Source of the DNA: Pseudomonadota bacterium
Lineage (GTDB): Bacteria > Pseudomonadota > Alphaproteobacteria > Azospirillales > Azospirillaceae
Reading direction: 5' to 3'
Assembly: GCA_023413605.1 (NCBI GenBank)
Contig: JAEZPL010000269.1
Location: 1 to 11,333 of the forward strand
DNA: 11,333 bases
The translations under genes and the position numbers were made by a program. Positions 1-7,194 of the stretch are shown in pieces. Below the pieces are notes generated by a model. That model was given only the letters and a program-made list of their open reading frames with translations. It made no database searches and was not told the origin of the DNA. The stretch's first letter is position 1. Every line of letters starts with the position of its first letter.

Positions 1-193
1 ACCGCTCGGCCACCTGGAAGGCCGGGTTGGAGGTATCGACCACGCACTGCGTCAGGCCGTAATGGTCGCGCAGATCGATGAACAGCAGCTGTCCATGGTC
101 GCGCTTGCGGTTGATCCAGCCCGACAGGCGGACAATCTGACCGGCGTTCTCTTCGCGAAGCTGGCCGCAGGTGTGCGTGCGGTAGGGGTGCAT
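1..193 (-). CDS. aspS: Aspartyl-tRNA synthetase, N-terminal part (partial)
   Basis: This is the first 64 codons of an aspartyl-tRNA synthetase, which charges tRNA-Asp (or tRNA-Asp/Asn in organisms lacking AsnRS) in the cytoplasm. The translation starts MHPYRTHTCGQLREENAG and continues with the bacterial AspRS OB-fold anticodon-binding signature: an SGWINRKRDHG segment near residues 34-44, then LLFIDLRDHYG and TQCVVD. These motifs are near-invariant in bacterial AspRS. The catalytic class II domain lies beyond the left edge. The ATG is supported by the family-typical N terminus; an AAGG-type Shine-Dalgarno lies about 10 nt upstream. The gene is divergent from rnd across about 200 bp. I see no disruption in the visible part. 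Confidence 0.93.
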   Translation of the reverse strand, partial: MHPYRTHTCGQLREENAGQIVRLSGWINRKRDHGQLLFIDLRDHYGLTQCVVDTSNPAFQVAER

Positions 194-245
194 GGGTCGA
201 AACACCTTGAAAAGGTCGGAATCCTGCGCGGAAAGGCGGCCCGAC

Positions 246-274
246 ACACCACACCGACAGCGCCGGATTGTCAA
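246..274 (-). promoter_or_regulatory. Candidate aspS promoter
   Basis: On the minus strand a perfect TTGACA hexamer (274-269) is followed by a 17-nt spacer and a poor -10 match, TGGTGT (251-246). It would give a leader of about 45 nt before the aspS ATG. The -35 match and spacing are what one sees; the -10 is weak, so this is a tentative call. Confidence 0.35.
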
Positions 275-394
275 GCAGCCTTCCGTGCTTTTTGGCCCGT
301 GCTTCCCGGCGCCCTTTTCCGGCCCGCATTTCCGGGAGCGCACTTGCCGAAGGGCGAGCTTTCGCGCGGGCGCGTGCTCGTGTATGAAGCGGCC

Positions 395-1561
395 ATGACA
401 CTGATCACCACCACCGAAGACCTTGATGCCTTCTGCCGCTCGCTGGCCGGGGCTGAATACATAACCGTCGACACCGAATTCCTGCGTGAAAAGACCTACT
501 GGCCGCAGCTGTGTCTGGTGCAGGTCGCGGGGCCGGGCGGCGCCGTCGCCATCGACCCGCTGGCCGAGGGCATCGACCTCGCGCCGCTGGTCCGCGTGAT
601 GATGGATCCGTCGATTCTCAAGGTGTTCCACGCCGCGCGGCAGGATGTGGAGATCTTTTGGCACCTGACCGGCCAGATCCCGCACCCGCTGTTCGACACG
701 CAGGTCGCCGCCATGGTCTGCGGCTTCGGCGAAAGCGTGGGGTACGAGACACTGGTCACCAAGCTGGCCGGCGCGCGCATCGACAAGTCCAGCCGTTTCA
801 CCGACTGGTCGCAGCGTCCGCTGACCGAGCGCCAGCTGACCTACGCGCTGTCCGACGTCATCCATCTGCGCCCGGCCTATGAGAAGCTGAAGCGCCGCCT
901 CGTCCGCACCGGCCGCGCCCACTGGCTGGAAGAGGAGATGGCCGTCCTGACCGATCCGGCGACCTATCAGGTGGATCCGGAAACGTCCTGGTTGCGACTG
1001 AAGGTGCGCACCAACAAGCCGCGCTTCATGGCGATCCTGCGCGAACTGGCCGCCTGGCGCGAGCGTGAGGCGCAGCGGCGCGACCTGCCCCGCTCCCGCG
1101 TGCTGCGCGACGAGGCGCTGCTGGAAATCGCCGCCCACGCCCCGACGACGGTGGACGACCTTGCCCGCACGCGCGGCATGGGCCGCGGCTTCGCCGAAGG
1201 GCGGCAGGGGACGGACGTTCTGGCCTGCGTGCAGCGCGGGCTCGACCTGCCCGAATCAGAGCTGCCGCGGATCGAACCGCGGGAGGAGCCGCCGCCCGGC
1301 CTCCAGCCCATCGTGGAACTGCTGCGCGTGCTCCTCAAGATGAAGTGCGAGGAGAACAACGTCGCGTCCAAGCTGGTGGCGTCGGCCGCCGACCTGGAGG
1401 CGATCGCCGCCGACGATACCGCCCAGGTTCCGGCCATGCACGGCTGGCGGCGCGAGTTGTTCGGCAACGACGCGCTGGCGTTGAAGCACGGGCGCGTCGG
1501 GCTGGCGGTTCTCGACCGGCGCGTGCGCATCGTGCCGACCGGTGAGGGCGAGGGGGCCTGA
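395..1561 (+). CDS. rnd: Ribonuclease D
   Basis: This gene encodes a 388-residue 3'-5' exoribonuclease of the DEDDy family that trims tRNA precursors and other structured RNAs in the cytoplasm. The exonuclease domain spans about residues 1-170. Exo I is VDTEFLRE with D26 and E28, Exo II is HAARQDVEIF with D84, and Exo III is YALSD with Y150 and D154. These positions fit E. coli RNase D (D28, E30, D85, Y151, D155) almost exactly. An HRDC domain follows at roughly residues 208-285 (FMAILRELAAWREREAQ, then LPRSRVLRDEALLEIA). The reading frame is open further upstream to about position 62, but that part overlaps aspS and resembles no family, so the ATG at 395 is chosen; its Shine-Dalgarno is weak. 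Length is normal for the family. Confidence 0.95.
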   Translation: MTLITTTEDLDAFCRSLAGAEYITVDTEFLREKTYWPQLCLVQVAGPGGAVAIDPLAEGIDLAPLVRVMMDPSILKVFHAARQDVEIFWHLTGQIPHPLFDTQVAAMVCGFGESVGYETLVTKLAGARIDKSSRFTDWSQRPLTERQLTYALSDVIHLRPAYEKLKRRLVRTGRAHWLEEEMAVLTDPATYQVDPETSWLRLKVRTNKPRFMAILRELAAWREREAQRRDLPRSRVLRDEALLEIAAHAPTTVDDLARTRGMGRGFAEGRQGTDVLACVQRGLDLPESELPRIEPREEPPPGLQPIVELLRVLLKMKCEENNVASKLVASAADLEAIAADDTAQVPAMHGWRRELFGNDALALKHGRVGLAVLDRRVRIVPTGEGEGA

Positions 1562-1588
1562 GCGCCCCCACCCACCCCATGAGCAGGC

Positions 1589-1615
1589 CGCGTTCCCGAC
1601 GCGATGCGCCTTTTT
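1589..1615 (+). terminator. Possible weak rnd terminator
   Basis: A 5-bp stem (CGCGT at 1589-1593 with ACGCG at 1599-1603, 5-nt loop) is followed 7 nt later by five T residues (1611-1615), about 30 nt after the rnd stop. The stem is short and the T-tract is offset, so it is marginal. Confidence 0.28.
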
Positions 1616-1643
1616 GTCGAAAACAAGAAACAATTTCCGACTA

Positions 1644-1669
1644 TTAACCACGCTTTAAGGCATTGTTAA
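1644..1669 (+). promoter_or_regulatory. Triple CtrA-type box (TTAA-N7-TTAA-N7-TTAA)
   Basis: TTAA occurs at 1644-1647, 1655-1658 and 1666-1669, each pair separated by exactly 7 nt. This makes two overlapping full matches to the CtrA consensus TTAA-N7-TTAA, and the first half-site continues as TTAACCA, close to the strong half-site TTAACCAT known from Caulobacter. The array sits in a clearly AT-rich patch in otherwise GC-rich DNA, about 130-155 bp upstream of the degenerate GGDEF/EAL gene. Binding by CtrA is inferred, not shown. Confidence 0.6.
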
Positions 1670-1682
1670 AAAAGGATAGAGT

Positions 1683-1688
1683 TAATAT
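1683..1688 (+). promoter_or_regulatory. Candidate -10 element downstream of the TTAA array
   Basis: TAATAT (4 of 6 matches to TATAAT) lies 13 nt after the last TTAA box. CtrA-activated promoters often have the CtrA site in the -35 region with a -10 a short distance downstream, which fits. It implies a transcript start near 1695 and a leader of about 105 nt. Confidence 0.35.
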
Positions 1689-1799
1689 CTCGGGAGAGCC
1701 GTTCCTACGCCGTGTATCTGGCGGGTTCGGTTCGCGGAAAGAATGCCCACCTTTCGGGTGCGCACACATTTCTTTGTGCCGGCTTGGGGGATTTCGCGT

Positions 1800-3089
1800 A
1801 TGAGCAGGTTCGGCGGCAGACCACCGGTGGGACGCGACCGGGTCCGACTCTCCACTTCGGAGAAGCAGGCTGCCGTGGCCGCCGCGAAGGATCTCAAACC
1901 GGAATTTGACAACGACAAATTGCTGAACCTGTTGCGCTCCGCAAAGTCTGAGTTGCAGGGAATGCGGTTGATCCACATGCACCTGTCGTTGTTGAAGGAC
2001 AAGGATCCCTCCAGCCAGATGATCGTCCGCACGATCATCCAGGAACTGGCCAACAAGGCTTCCTACCTGCAGGCCTTCAACATCTCCAACGGCGATGTCA
2101 TCATCCTCTACAAGGGCCTGAAGCTGACCGGCGTCACCGACGTCTGCCAAAAGGTCGAGCAGATTTTCCTGGCGAAGACGTCGCTGACCGGGGCAAACCC
2201 CTACCGGGAATATTCGCTTTATTCGATCATGGAACTGGCGTTGAACTTCATCAACGTCATCCGTTTCATCGAAGAACTCCAGGCCAACGAAACCGGCAGC
2301 CACAGCACCGAAACCAAGCCGCCGATCACGCTGGAGGAGATGGCGAAGCTCGAACGCGCCATGCAGATGTTCGATCTGTCGCCCTTCCTGTTCAACCAAG
2401 CCATCGCCAACATCGGTCGGAACACCGAGGACGAGATGGCCTATTTCGAGTTGTATATCTCGATCAAGCTGCTCCAGGAGCGGCTCTGCCCGGACTACGA
2501 CATCACCGCCAACAAATGGCTGTTCAACTACTTCACGGCCAACCTGGACCAGTCGGTGCTGCGCGCGTTGAACCATGGCCTCAGCTTCATGCGCGGCCGG
2601 CGCATCGGCATCAACATCAACCTGTCCACGGTGATCTCCACCGGCTTCGTGAAGTTCGACGAGCGCCTGCCCTTGGATTTCCGCGGCCAGGTGGTGCTTG
2701 AAATCTCCAAGGGCGACCTGATCGAGAATCTGTCGCTGTTCAACGAGGTGGTCGATTTCGCCCAGGACCGTCAGTACCAGATCGCGGTCGACGGACTGAA
2801 CCCCTTCTGGGTGACCAACTTCGATCTGGAATACCTGAACGCCGACTACGCGAGGATCTTCTGGTCCAACGACATGCTGGAGATGGACCCGACGTTCGAG
2901 AAATATTTCATGGACCGGATCAAAGAGCAGGACCGCTGCAAGTTCATCCTGGCCCGCTGCGACAGCGTGTCGAGCCTTGTCTACGCCAACAAGGTCGGCA
3001 TCAACATGGTTCAGGGCCGCGCCGTGGACAACATCCTGCGCAAGGGCGTCAGCGTCCGCGAAGCCATCTCCCACGCCAAGGTCGCGTGA
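1800..3089 (+). CDS. Degenerate GGDEF/EAL-type protein
   Basis: The product is a predicted soluble protein of 429 residues. Residues about 210-415 resemble an EAL (c-di-GMP phosphodiesterase) domain: ININLS at 271-276, VVLEIS at 298-303, AVDGL at 329-333 in place of the DDFG motif, LNADYARIFW at 346-355 in place of the KID segment, and a terminal VQGRAVD at 404-410. The canonical EAL tripeptide, the DD pair, the catalytic Lys and the late Glu are not recognisable, so hydrolysis is unlikely. N-terminal residues about 35-160 contain NGDVIIL (97-103), reminiscent of a decayed GGDEF motif. It may therefore be a c-di-GMP sensor or a protein-interaction scaffold; that is inference. The ATG at 1800 is preferred because GGGGG lies 9 nt upstream; an in-frame ATG at 1743 would add 19 residues. 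TTAA boxes upstream suggest CtrA control. Confidence 0.8.
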   Translation: MSRFGGRPPVGRDRVRLSTSEKQAAVAAAKDLKPEFDNDKLLNLLRSAKSELQGMRLIHMHLSLLKDKDPSSQMIVRTIIQELANKASYLQAFNISNGDVIILYKGLKLTGVTDVCQKVEQIFLAKTSLTGANPYREYSLYSIMELALNFINVIRFIEELQANETGSHSTETKPPITLEEMAKLERAMQMFDLSPFLFNQAIANIGRNTEDEMAYFELYISIKLLQERLCPDYDITANKWLFNYFTANLDQSVLRALNHGLSFMRGRRIGININLSTVISTGFVKFDERLPLDFRGQVVLEISKGDLIENLSLFNEVVDFAQDRQYQIAVDGLNPFWVTNFDLEYLNADYARIFWSNDMLEMDPTFEKYFMDRIKEQDRCKFILARCDSVSSLVYANKVGINMVQGRAVDNILRKGVSVREAISHAKVA

Positions 3090-3119
3090 CGGCGGTTGAT
3101 CCTTGGGTTACAAGTCTTC

Positions 3120-3241
3120 ACACGGATGGCACGGATTTAACCAGGGATAACACGGATTTTTATTTTTGATACGCGCCCCGTGACGGCTTTTCGACGAAGC
3201 ATCACGTTGCAAGCTCAAACAATCATCCGTGCCATCCGTGT
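3120..3241. repeat. Inverted-repeat element built from CACGGAT heptamers
   Basis: A perfect 17-bp inverted repeat (3120-3136 against 3225-3241) flanks about 88 bp. The arms consist of the heptamer CACGGAT: direct copies at 3121, 3130 and 3151, inverted copies (ATCCGTG) at 3225 and 3234. Inside the element is a smaller nested stem: CGTGA (3179-3183) with TCACG (3202-3206), and GCTT (3186-3189) with AAGC (3197-3200). A T-rich run lies at 3157-3168. The element sits between two convergent genes, so it could be a REP- or MITE-like intergenic repeat, a two-way transcription terminator, or both. There is no coding capacity. Confidence 0.7.
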
Positions 3242-3294
3242 AAAATTGGCCTTTCACCGCTGCTCCCCCCGCAAGGGTCAAGCCCCCCGACCGC

Positions 3295-4866
3295 CTACTC
3301 CGCCGCCTGAGGCCGCGACGGCAGGATGATCTCGCCCTTGCGGTGCAATACCTTCGCCAGCGCGTCCAGGCGGCGCTGCACGGCCTCGCCGGGGAGCACG
3401 CTGGAATCGTCTGGCAGCGTCAGGACGAGGCGTTCTCCCGCCACCTTCAGCGTCGTGCGTTGCAGCAGAGCCGTGGCGCCGCCGGTCAACGTGTGCGCCA
3501 GCCGCAGCGCGAGACCGAGCAGCAGCGCCTTCAGCGCCTGCGCCTCGCTCAGCAGCGTCCGCGGGCCCGCCGTGGCCGGGCTGTCGATGGTGCCGGCGTA
3601 GCGGGCGTAGACGGCCAGGGCCAGGAACGCGCGTTCGTCATGGTCGATGCCGGGGAACGGAAAGCGCAGAATGCGCAGGCAGGCGTGTTCGGCGCGATAG
3701 TCCGGGTGCTCCGCCCAACCCACGTCGCTCAGCAGGCAGGCGGCTTGGCGCAGGCGCAGGGCGGCGTCGTCCTCCCCCGCGAACAGGCCTCCCGTCCAGG
3801 ACACCATCAGGGCCGGGTCGCCGATGCGGGTGAAGCGCTGCGCCCAATCCTCCGCCGCGGCCAGCAGCGGGTCCTGGCGCTGCGCCTCGGGGCTCAGCAG
3901 CGAGAATAGGTGCCCTTCCCGCAGGCCGAAGGCCGAGAACACCACCGTGGAGGGCTGTGCGGCGCGCAACAGGCGCTCGAACACCAGGGCCGCGTAGGGC
4001 AGCGTGTCCACGCGCCGCCGCGAACCGGACATCTTCTCCAGCGACGACCGGCTCTGCTTGGCGATCAGCGCCGCGAAGTCGCGGGCCTCGCCGCAAGGGA
4101 TGGTGTAGTGGTGGATGATGTGCAGCGGGTGCTTCACATGCTCCATGTGCAGTTTGGCCAGCGCGCGCCAACCGCCGCCCACCGGGTAGAAGGGCTTGCC
4201 CTTGGCCGTGGACAGCCAAGCCAGCTTTTCCAGACGCTGGTCGATGACACGGGTCAGCCCGTTCTGCTTGCCGGGATTGATTTCCATCAGCCGCAACGGG
4301 CCGAGCGGCAGGGTCACATGCTCCCCGATCACACCCTGATCCAGCCGGACCAGTTCCAGGCTGCCGCCGCCCAGATCGCCGACCAGCCCATCGGCGGCGG
4401 GGGTGCCGGACAGCACGCCCATGGCGGACTGCCGCGCCTCTTCCTCACCGCTGATGACGCGGACGTCCAGGCCGGTGCGCCGTTTCACCGCCTCCACGAA
4501 GGCCGCCCCGTCGTCCGCGTCGCGCACGGCCGCGGTGGCAATGATGTCCAGCCGGCCGACGCGCATGCCGGCCGACAGCATCGCGAAGCGCTCCAGCGCC
4601 TCCAGGCCCTGGGCCACGCCCTCCGGGTTGAGGCGGCCGGACTTCTCCACGCCACGTCCCAGCCCGCACAGGACCTTTTCGTTGAACACCGGCAGCGGCG
4701 ACCGCTTGAGCCCGTCATAAACGACCAGACGGATCGAGTTCGACCCGATGTCGATCACCGCGATGCGTTCACTCTTTTCGGGGGCGCCCTTTTCGGGGGC
4801 GCCCTTCTCGGGCGTGCTCTTTTCGTACGGGGTGTTCCCGCGTTCCTGCGCCGACGTCATGGGCAA
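3295..4866 (-). CDS. ppx: Ppx/GppA-family exopolyphosphatase
   Basis: The gene encodes a 523-residue phosphatase of the ASKHA fold that removes terminal phosphates from polyphosphate; GppA-type pppGpp hydrolysis is possible in this family. Visible motifs are AVIDIGSNSIRLVVYD (about 36-51, phosphate-1), ATAAVRDADDG (110-120), ISGEEEAR (138-145, holding the catalytic Glu region) and GDLGGGSLEL (163-172, phosphate-2). A C-terminal helical HD-like part carries LSDVGWAEHPDYR and a GIDHDERAFLAL segment. The start shown is TTG at 4866, because GAGGAG (4873-4878) lies 6 nt upstream; the in-frame ATG at 4860 would be 12 nt from it. The N-terminal 30 residues hold a low-complexity EKGAP repeat not typical of the family. 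The gene begins 15 nt after the ppk stop, so the two are surely one operon. Confidence 0.93.
   Translation of the reverse strand: MPMTSAQERGNTPYEKSTPEKGAPEKGAPEKSERIAVIDIGSNSIRLVVYDGLKRSPLPVFNEKVLCGLGRGVEKSGRLNPEGVAQGLEALERFAMLSAGMRVGRLDIIATAAVRDADDGAAFVEAVKRRTGLDVRVISGEEEARQSAMGVLSGTPAADGLVGDLGGGSLELVRLDQGVIGEHVTLPLGPLRLMEINPGKQNGLTRVIDQRLEKLAWLSTAKGKPFYPVGGGWRALAKLHMEHVKHPLHIIHHYTIPCGEARDFAALIAKQSRSSLEKMSGSRRRVDTLPYAALVFERLLRAAQPSTVVFSAFGLREGHLFSLLSPEAQRQDPLLAAAEDWAQRFTRIGDPALMVSWTGGLFAGEDDAALRLRQAACLLSDVGWAEHPDYRAEHACLRILRFPFPGIDHDERAFLALAVYARYAGTIDSPATAGPRTLLSEAQALKALLLGLALRLAHTLTGGATALLQRTTLKVAGERLVLTLPDDSSVLPGEAVQRRLDALAKVLHRKGEIILPSRPQAAE
4774..4818 (-). repeat. 15-bp tandem repeat inside ppx coding the EKGAP unit
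   Basis: Two perfect 15-bp copies (4774-4788 and 4789-4803) are followed by a diverged third copy (4804-4818). Being a multiple of three, the unit keeps the frame and encodes EKGAP repeats at residues 17-31 of Ppx, ahead of the conserved domain. Copy number could change without breaking the protein. Confidence 0.85.
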
Positions 4867-4872
4867 CCGTCA

Positions 4873-4878
4873 CTCCTC
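4873..4878 (-). promoter_or_regulatory. Ribosome binding site deciding the ppx start
   Basis: GAGGAG on the minus strand, lying between the ppk stop codon and ppx. It is 6 nt from a TTG (4866) and 12 nt from an ATG (4860), so the rare TTG start fits spacing better. The two choices differ by two residues only. Confidence 0.6.
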
Positions 4879-4881
4879 GCT

Positions 4882-7029
4882 TCAGGAAACCGTACGAAGC
4901 TTCAACCGCGGAGGTGTGCGTTTGCTGCTCAACGCGCTTCCCCGGCCCGACAGGCTCGGATTCGTCATGAAGTAGTTGTGGGCGCTGAAGGCGTCCGGCC
5001 CGGCCTCCACGCGGTGGTAAACACCGTCGGGGCCGAGCTTCCAGCTGTTCGCCTCGTCCTTCAGGTTGGCGACCATGATCTGGTCCAGCACCTGTTCGTG
5101 CACCGTCGGGTTCTCGATGGGAACCAATGTTTCGATACGGCGGTCCAGATTGCGCGGCATCCAATCGGCCGAGGAGATGTAGACCTTGGCCTGCGGGTTC
5201 GGCAGCGGCTGGCCGTTGGCGAAGCAGATGACGCACCCATGCTCCAGGAAGCGGCCGACGATGCTGCGCACGCGGATGTTCTCCGACAGGCCCTTCACGC
5301 CGGGACGCAGGCAACAGATGCCGCGGATGATCATGTCGATCTGCACACCCTTCTGCGAGGCCTGGTACAGCTTGTCGATGATCTCCGAATCGACCAGGGA
5401 GTTCAGCTTCACCCAGATCTGCGCCGGCTTGCCGGCGGCGGCGTTGGCGATCTCCGCGTCGATCATGTCGACCAGCCGCTTGCGCAGGGTGATCGGCGCG
5501 ATGGCGATCTTCTCCAGCACCTTGGGCGTGGCGTAGCCGGTCATGAAGTTGAACATCACCGCCGCGTCGTGGCACAGGGCCGGGTCGCAGGTGAAGAAGG
5601 ACAGGTCGGTGTAGATCTTCGCCGTGATCGGGTGATAGTTGCCCGTTCCGAAATGCACGTAGCTGCGCAGCGCCTTGTTCTCGCGCCGCACCACCAGCGA
5701 CACCTTGGCGTGCGTCTTCAGGTCGACGAAGCCGTAAACCACCTGCGCGCCCGCGCGTTCCAGGTCGCGCGCCCAGCGGATGTTGGCCTCCTCGTCGAAG
5801 CGGGCCTTCAGCTCGACCAGGGCGGTGACCGACTTGCCGGCCTCCGCCGCCTCGATCAGGGCGGCGACGATGGGGCTGTCCTTGCTGGTGCGGTACAGCG
5901 TCTGCTTGATGGCGACCACCTGCGGGTCGCGCGCGGCCTGCCGGATGAACTGCACCACCACGTCGAAGCTCTCGTACGGGTGGTGGACAACGATGTCCTT
6001 GTCGCGGATCGCCGCGAAGCAGTCGCCGCCGAAATCGCGGATACGCTCCGGGAAGCGGGCATTGAACGGCCGGAAGACAAGATCCGGGCGCTCGTCGACG
6101 ATCAGCTGCTTGGTGTCGGTCAGACCGATCAGCCCGTTCAGGATGAACACGTCGTCGTTCGACACGTTCAGTTCGTGCCGCAGGAATTCGCGCAGGTCGG
6201 CGGCCATGCCGGCGTCGGTTGCCAGCCGGATGACGCTGCCGCGGCGGCGGCGCTTCAGCGCGCTTTCGAAGGTGCGGACCAGATCTTCCGCCTCTTCCTC
6301 GATTTCGATTTCGCTGTCGCGCAGCACCCGGAAGACGCCGTGCGCCTTCACCTGGAACGGGGGGAACAGGCGGTCGATGAACAGCATCACCAACTTTTCC
6401 AGCTGGATGAAGCGGATGTCCGACCCCGGCAGGCGGATGAAGCGGTCCAGCTGCGTCGGCAGCGGCACCAGCGCGTCGAGATGCCGCCCCTTCGCCGAAT
6501 CGTGCAGCTGCAACGCCAGCGAAAAGCCCAGGTTCGGCAGGAAGGGGAAGGGATGCGCCGGATCCACCGCGATGGGGGTGAGAATCGGGAAAATGTCATC
6601 CAGGAACTTGGCTTCCAGCCAGTCCTTCTCGCCGTCGGTCAGGTCGTCTCCGTCGACCACGGCGATCCCGGCGTCGCGCAGGTCCACCTTCAGGCTGCGC
6701 CACATGGCCTGCTGCGCGTTCATCAGCTCGACGATGCGCTGGTTGGTGGCGGCCAGCTGCTGCGCGGGCGTCAGGTTTTCCGGGCTGGGCGTCTTCACGC
6801 CTGCGGCGACCTGGCCCTTCAGGCCGGCGACGCGGACCATGTAGAACTCATCCAGGTTGCTGGCCGAGATCGACAGGAAACGCAGCCGTTCCAGCAGAGG
6901 ATGGTTGGGATTCGACGCTTCCTCCAGGACCCGCTGGTTGAAGGCCAACCAGGACAGTTCGCGGTTGATGAAGCGCTCCGGCGCGTTCGCTTCGATGCAA
7001 GTCGCTTCCAGATCCTGAAGGTGGGTCAC
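4882..7029 (-). CDS. ppk: Polyphosphate kinase 1
   Basis: This is a full-length 715-residue PPK1, which reversibly transfers the gamma phosphate of ATP to a growing polyphosphate chain, usually at the membrane. The N domain begins with RFINRELSWLAFNQRVLEEA (19-38), a PPK1 hallmark. The catalytic phospholipase-D-like domains hold KTHAKVSLV with H440, the expected autophosphorylated His, and SYVHFGTGNYHP with H459; H597 lies in RFLEHGCV. R380 (LYR) and R410 (ELKAR) fit the metal-binding arginines. All are offset by exactly +5 from E. coli H435, H454, H592, R375 and R405. The start is GTG with GAGG 5 nt upstream; no better ATG precedes the conserved N terminus. It is the first gene of ppk-ppx and is divergent from the sixA-like gene. 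Confidence 0.97.
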   Translation of the reverse strand: MTHLQDLEATCIEANAPERFINRELSWLAFNQRVLEEASNPNHPLLERLRFLSISASNLDEFYMVRVAGLKGQVAAGVKTPSPENLTPAQQLAATNQRIVELMNAQQAMWRSLKVDLRDAGIAVVDGDDLTDGEKDWLEAKFLDDIFPILTPIAVDPAHPFPFLPNLGFSLALQLHDSAKGRHLDALVPLPTQLDRFIRLPGSDIRFIQLEKLVMLFIDRLFPPFQVKAHGVFRVLRDSEIEIEEEAEDLVRTFESALKRRRRGSVIRLATDAGMAADLREFLRHELNVSNDDVFILNGLIGLTDTKQLIVDERPDLVFRPFNARFPERIRDFGGDCFAAIRDKDIVVHHPYESFDVVVQFIRQAARDPQVVAIKQTLYRTSKDSPIVAALIEAAEAGKSVTALVELKARFDEEANIRWARDLERAGAQVVYGFVDLKTHAKVSLVVRRENKALRSYVHFGTGNYHPITAKIYTDLSFFTCDPALCHDAAVMFNFMTGYATPKVLEKIAIAPITLRKRLVDMIDAEIANAAAGKPAQIWVKLNSLVDSEIIDKLYQASQKGVQIDMIIRGICCLRPGVKGLSENIRVRSIVGRFLEHGCVICFANGQPLPNPQAKVYISSADWMPRNLDRRIETLVPIENPTVHEQVLDQIMVANLKDEANSWKLGPDGVYHRVEAGPDAFSAHNYFMTNPSLSGRGSALSSKRTPPRLKLRTVS

Positions 7030-7194
7030 AGCAGCCTCGGGCTTTCGCGTGGAACAGGGGGTCGGTAGAGTCCGGCGGTACGGTCGGGACGGGCAGACTA
7101 CCCCATCTCGGTTACGGTTTTGGGTCAGTCACGATAGACCCGCGTGGAAAACAGGTTCAAGTGCGGCCAATCACGCCAGGAGGGGCAATCCGCC
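7030..7194. promoter_or_regulatory. Divergent promoter region between ppk and the sixA-like gene
   Basis: These 165 bp must hold the promoters of both divergent operons. I find no convincing -35/-10 pair and no clear Pho box. A 5-bp inverted repeat, GGGTC (7122-7126) and GACCC (7137-7141) with a 10-bp spacer, lies about 55 bp upstream of the sixA-like ATG and might be an operator half-site pair. Confidence 0.4.

Noticed and set aside
204..216. Small ACCTT/AAGGT hairpin in the aspS leader, as a possible T-box or attenuator
   Set aside because: The stem is only 5 bp with a 3-nt loop, no T-box or leader peptide is seen, and such elements are not expected for aspS in Alphaproteobacteria.
62..394. 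N-terminal extension of rnd by 111 codons
   Set aside because: It would overlap the aspS coding region on the other strand, and the residues do not match RNase D, whose N terminus fits the ATG at 395.
1644..3074. A 476-codon minus-strand frame antisense to the GGDEF/EAL-like gene
   Set aside because: The low-complexity composition (repeated VG, VQ, HL) is typical of an antisense shadow, and the plus-strand protein shows domain motifs.
3137..3144. TTAACCAG, a CtrA-like half-site
   Set aside because: It is a single half-site with no TTAA partner at 7 nt and lies inside the repeat element between convergent genes, not at a promoter.
3910..7068. A 1052-codon open frame on the plus strand, antisense to ppk and part of ppx
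   Set aside because: Its translation is Gln-, Arg-, His- and Val-rich with no family motifs and mirrors the codon bias of the ppk-ppx operon. It is a GC-bias shadow of a gene pair with certain identity.
7030..7194. Pho box (PhoB-binding direct repeats) expected near a polyphosphate kinase gene
   Set aside because: No pair of CTGTCAT-like 7-mers with 11-bp period was found by eye.
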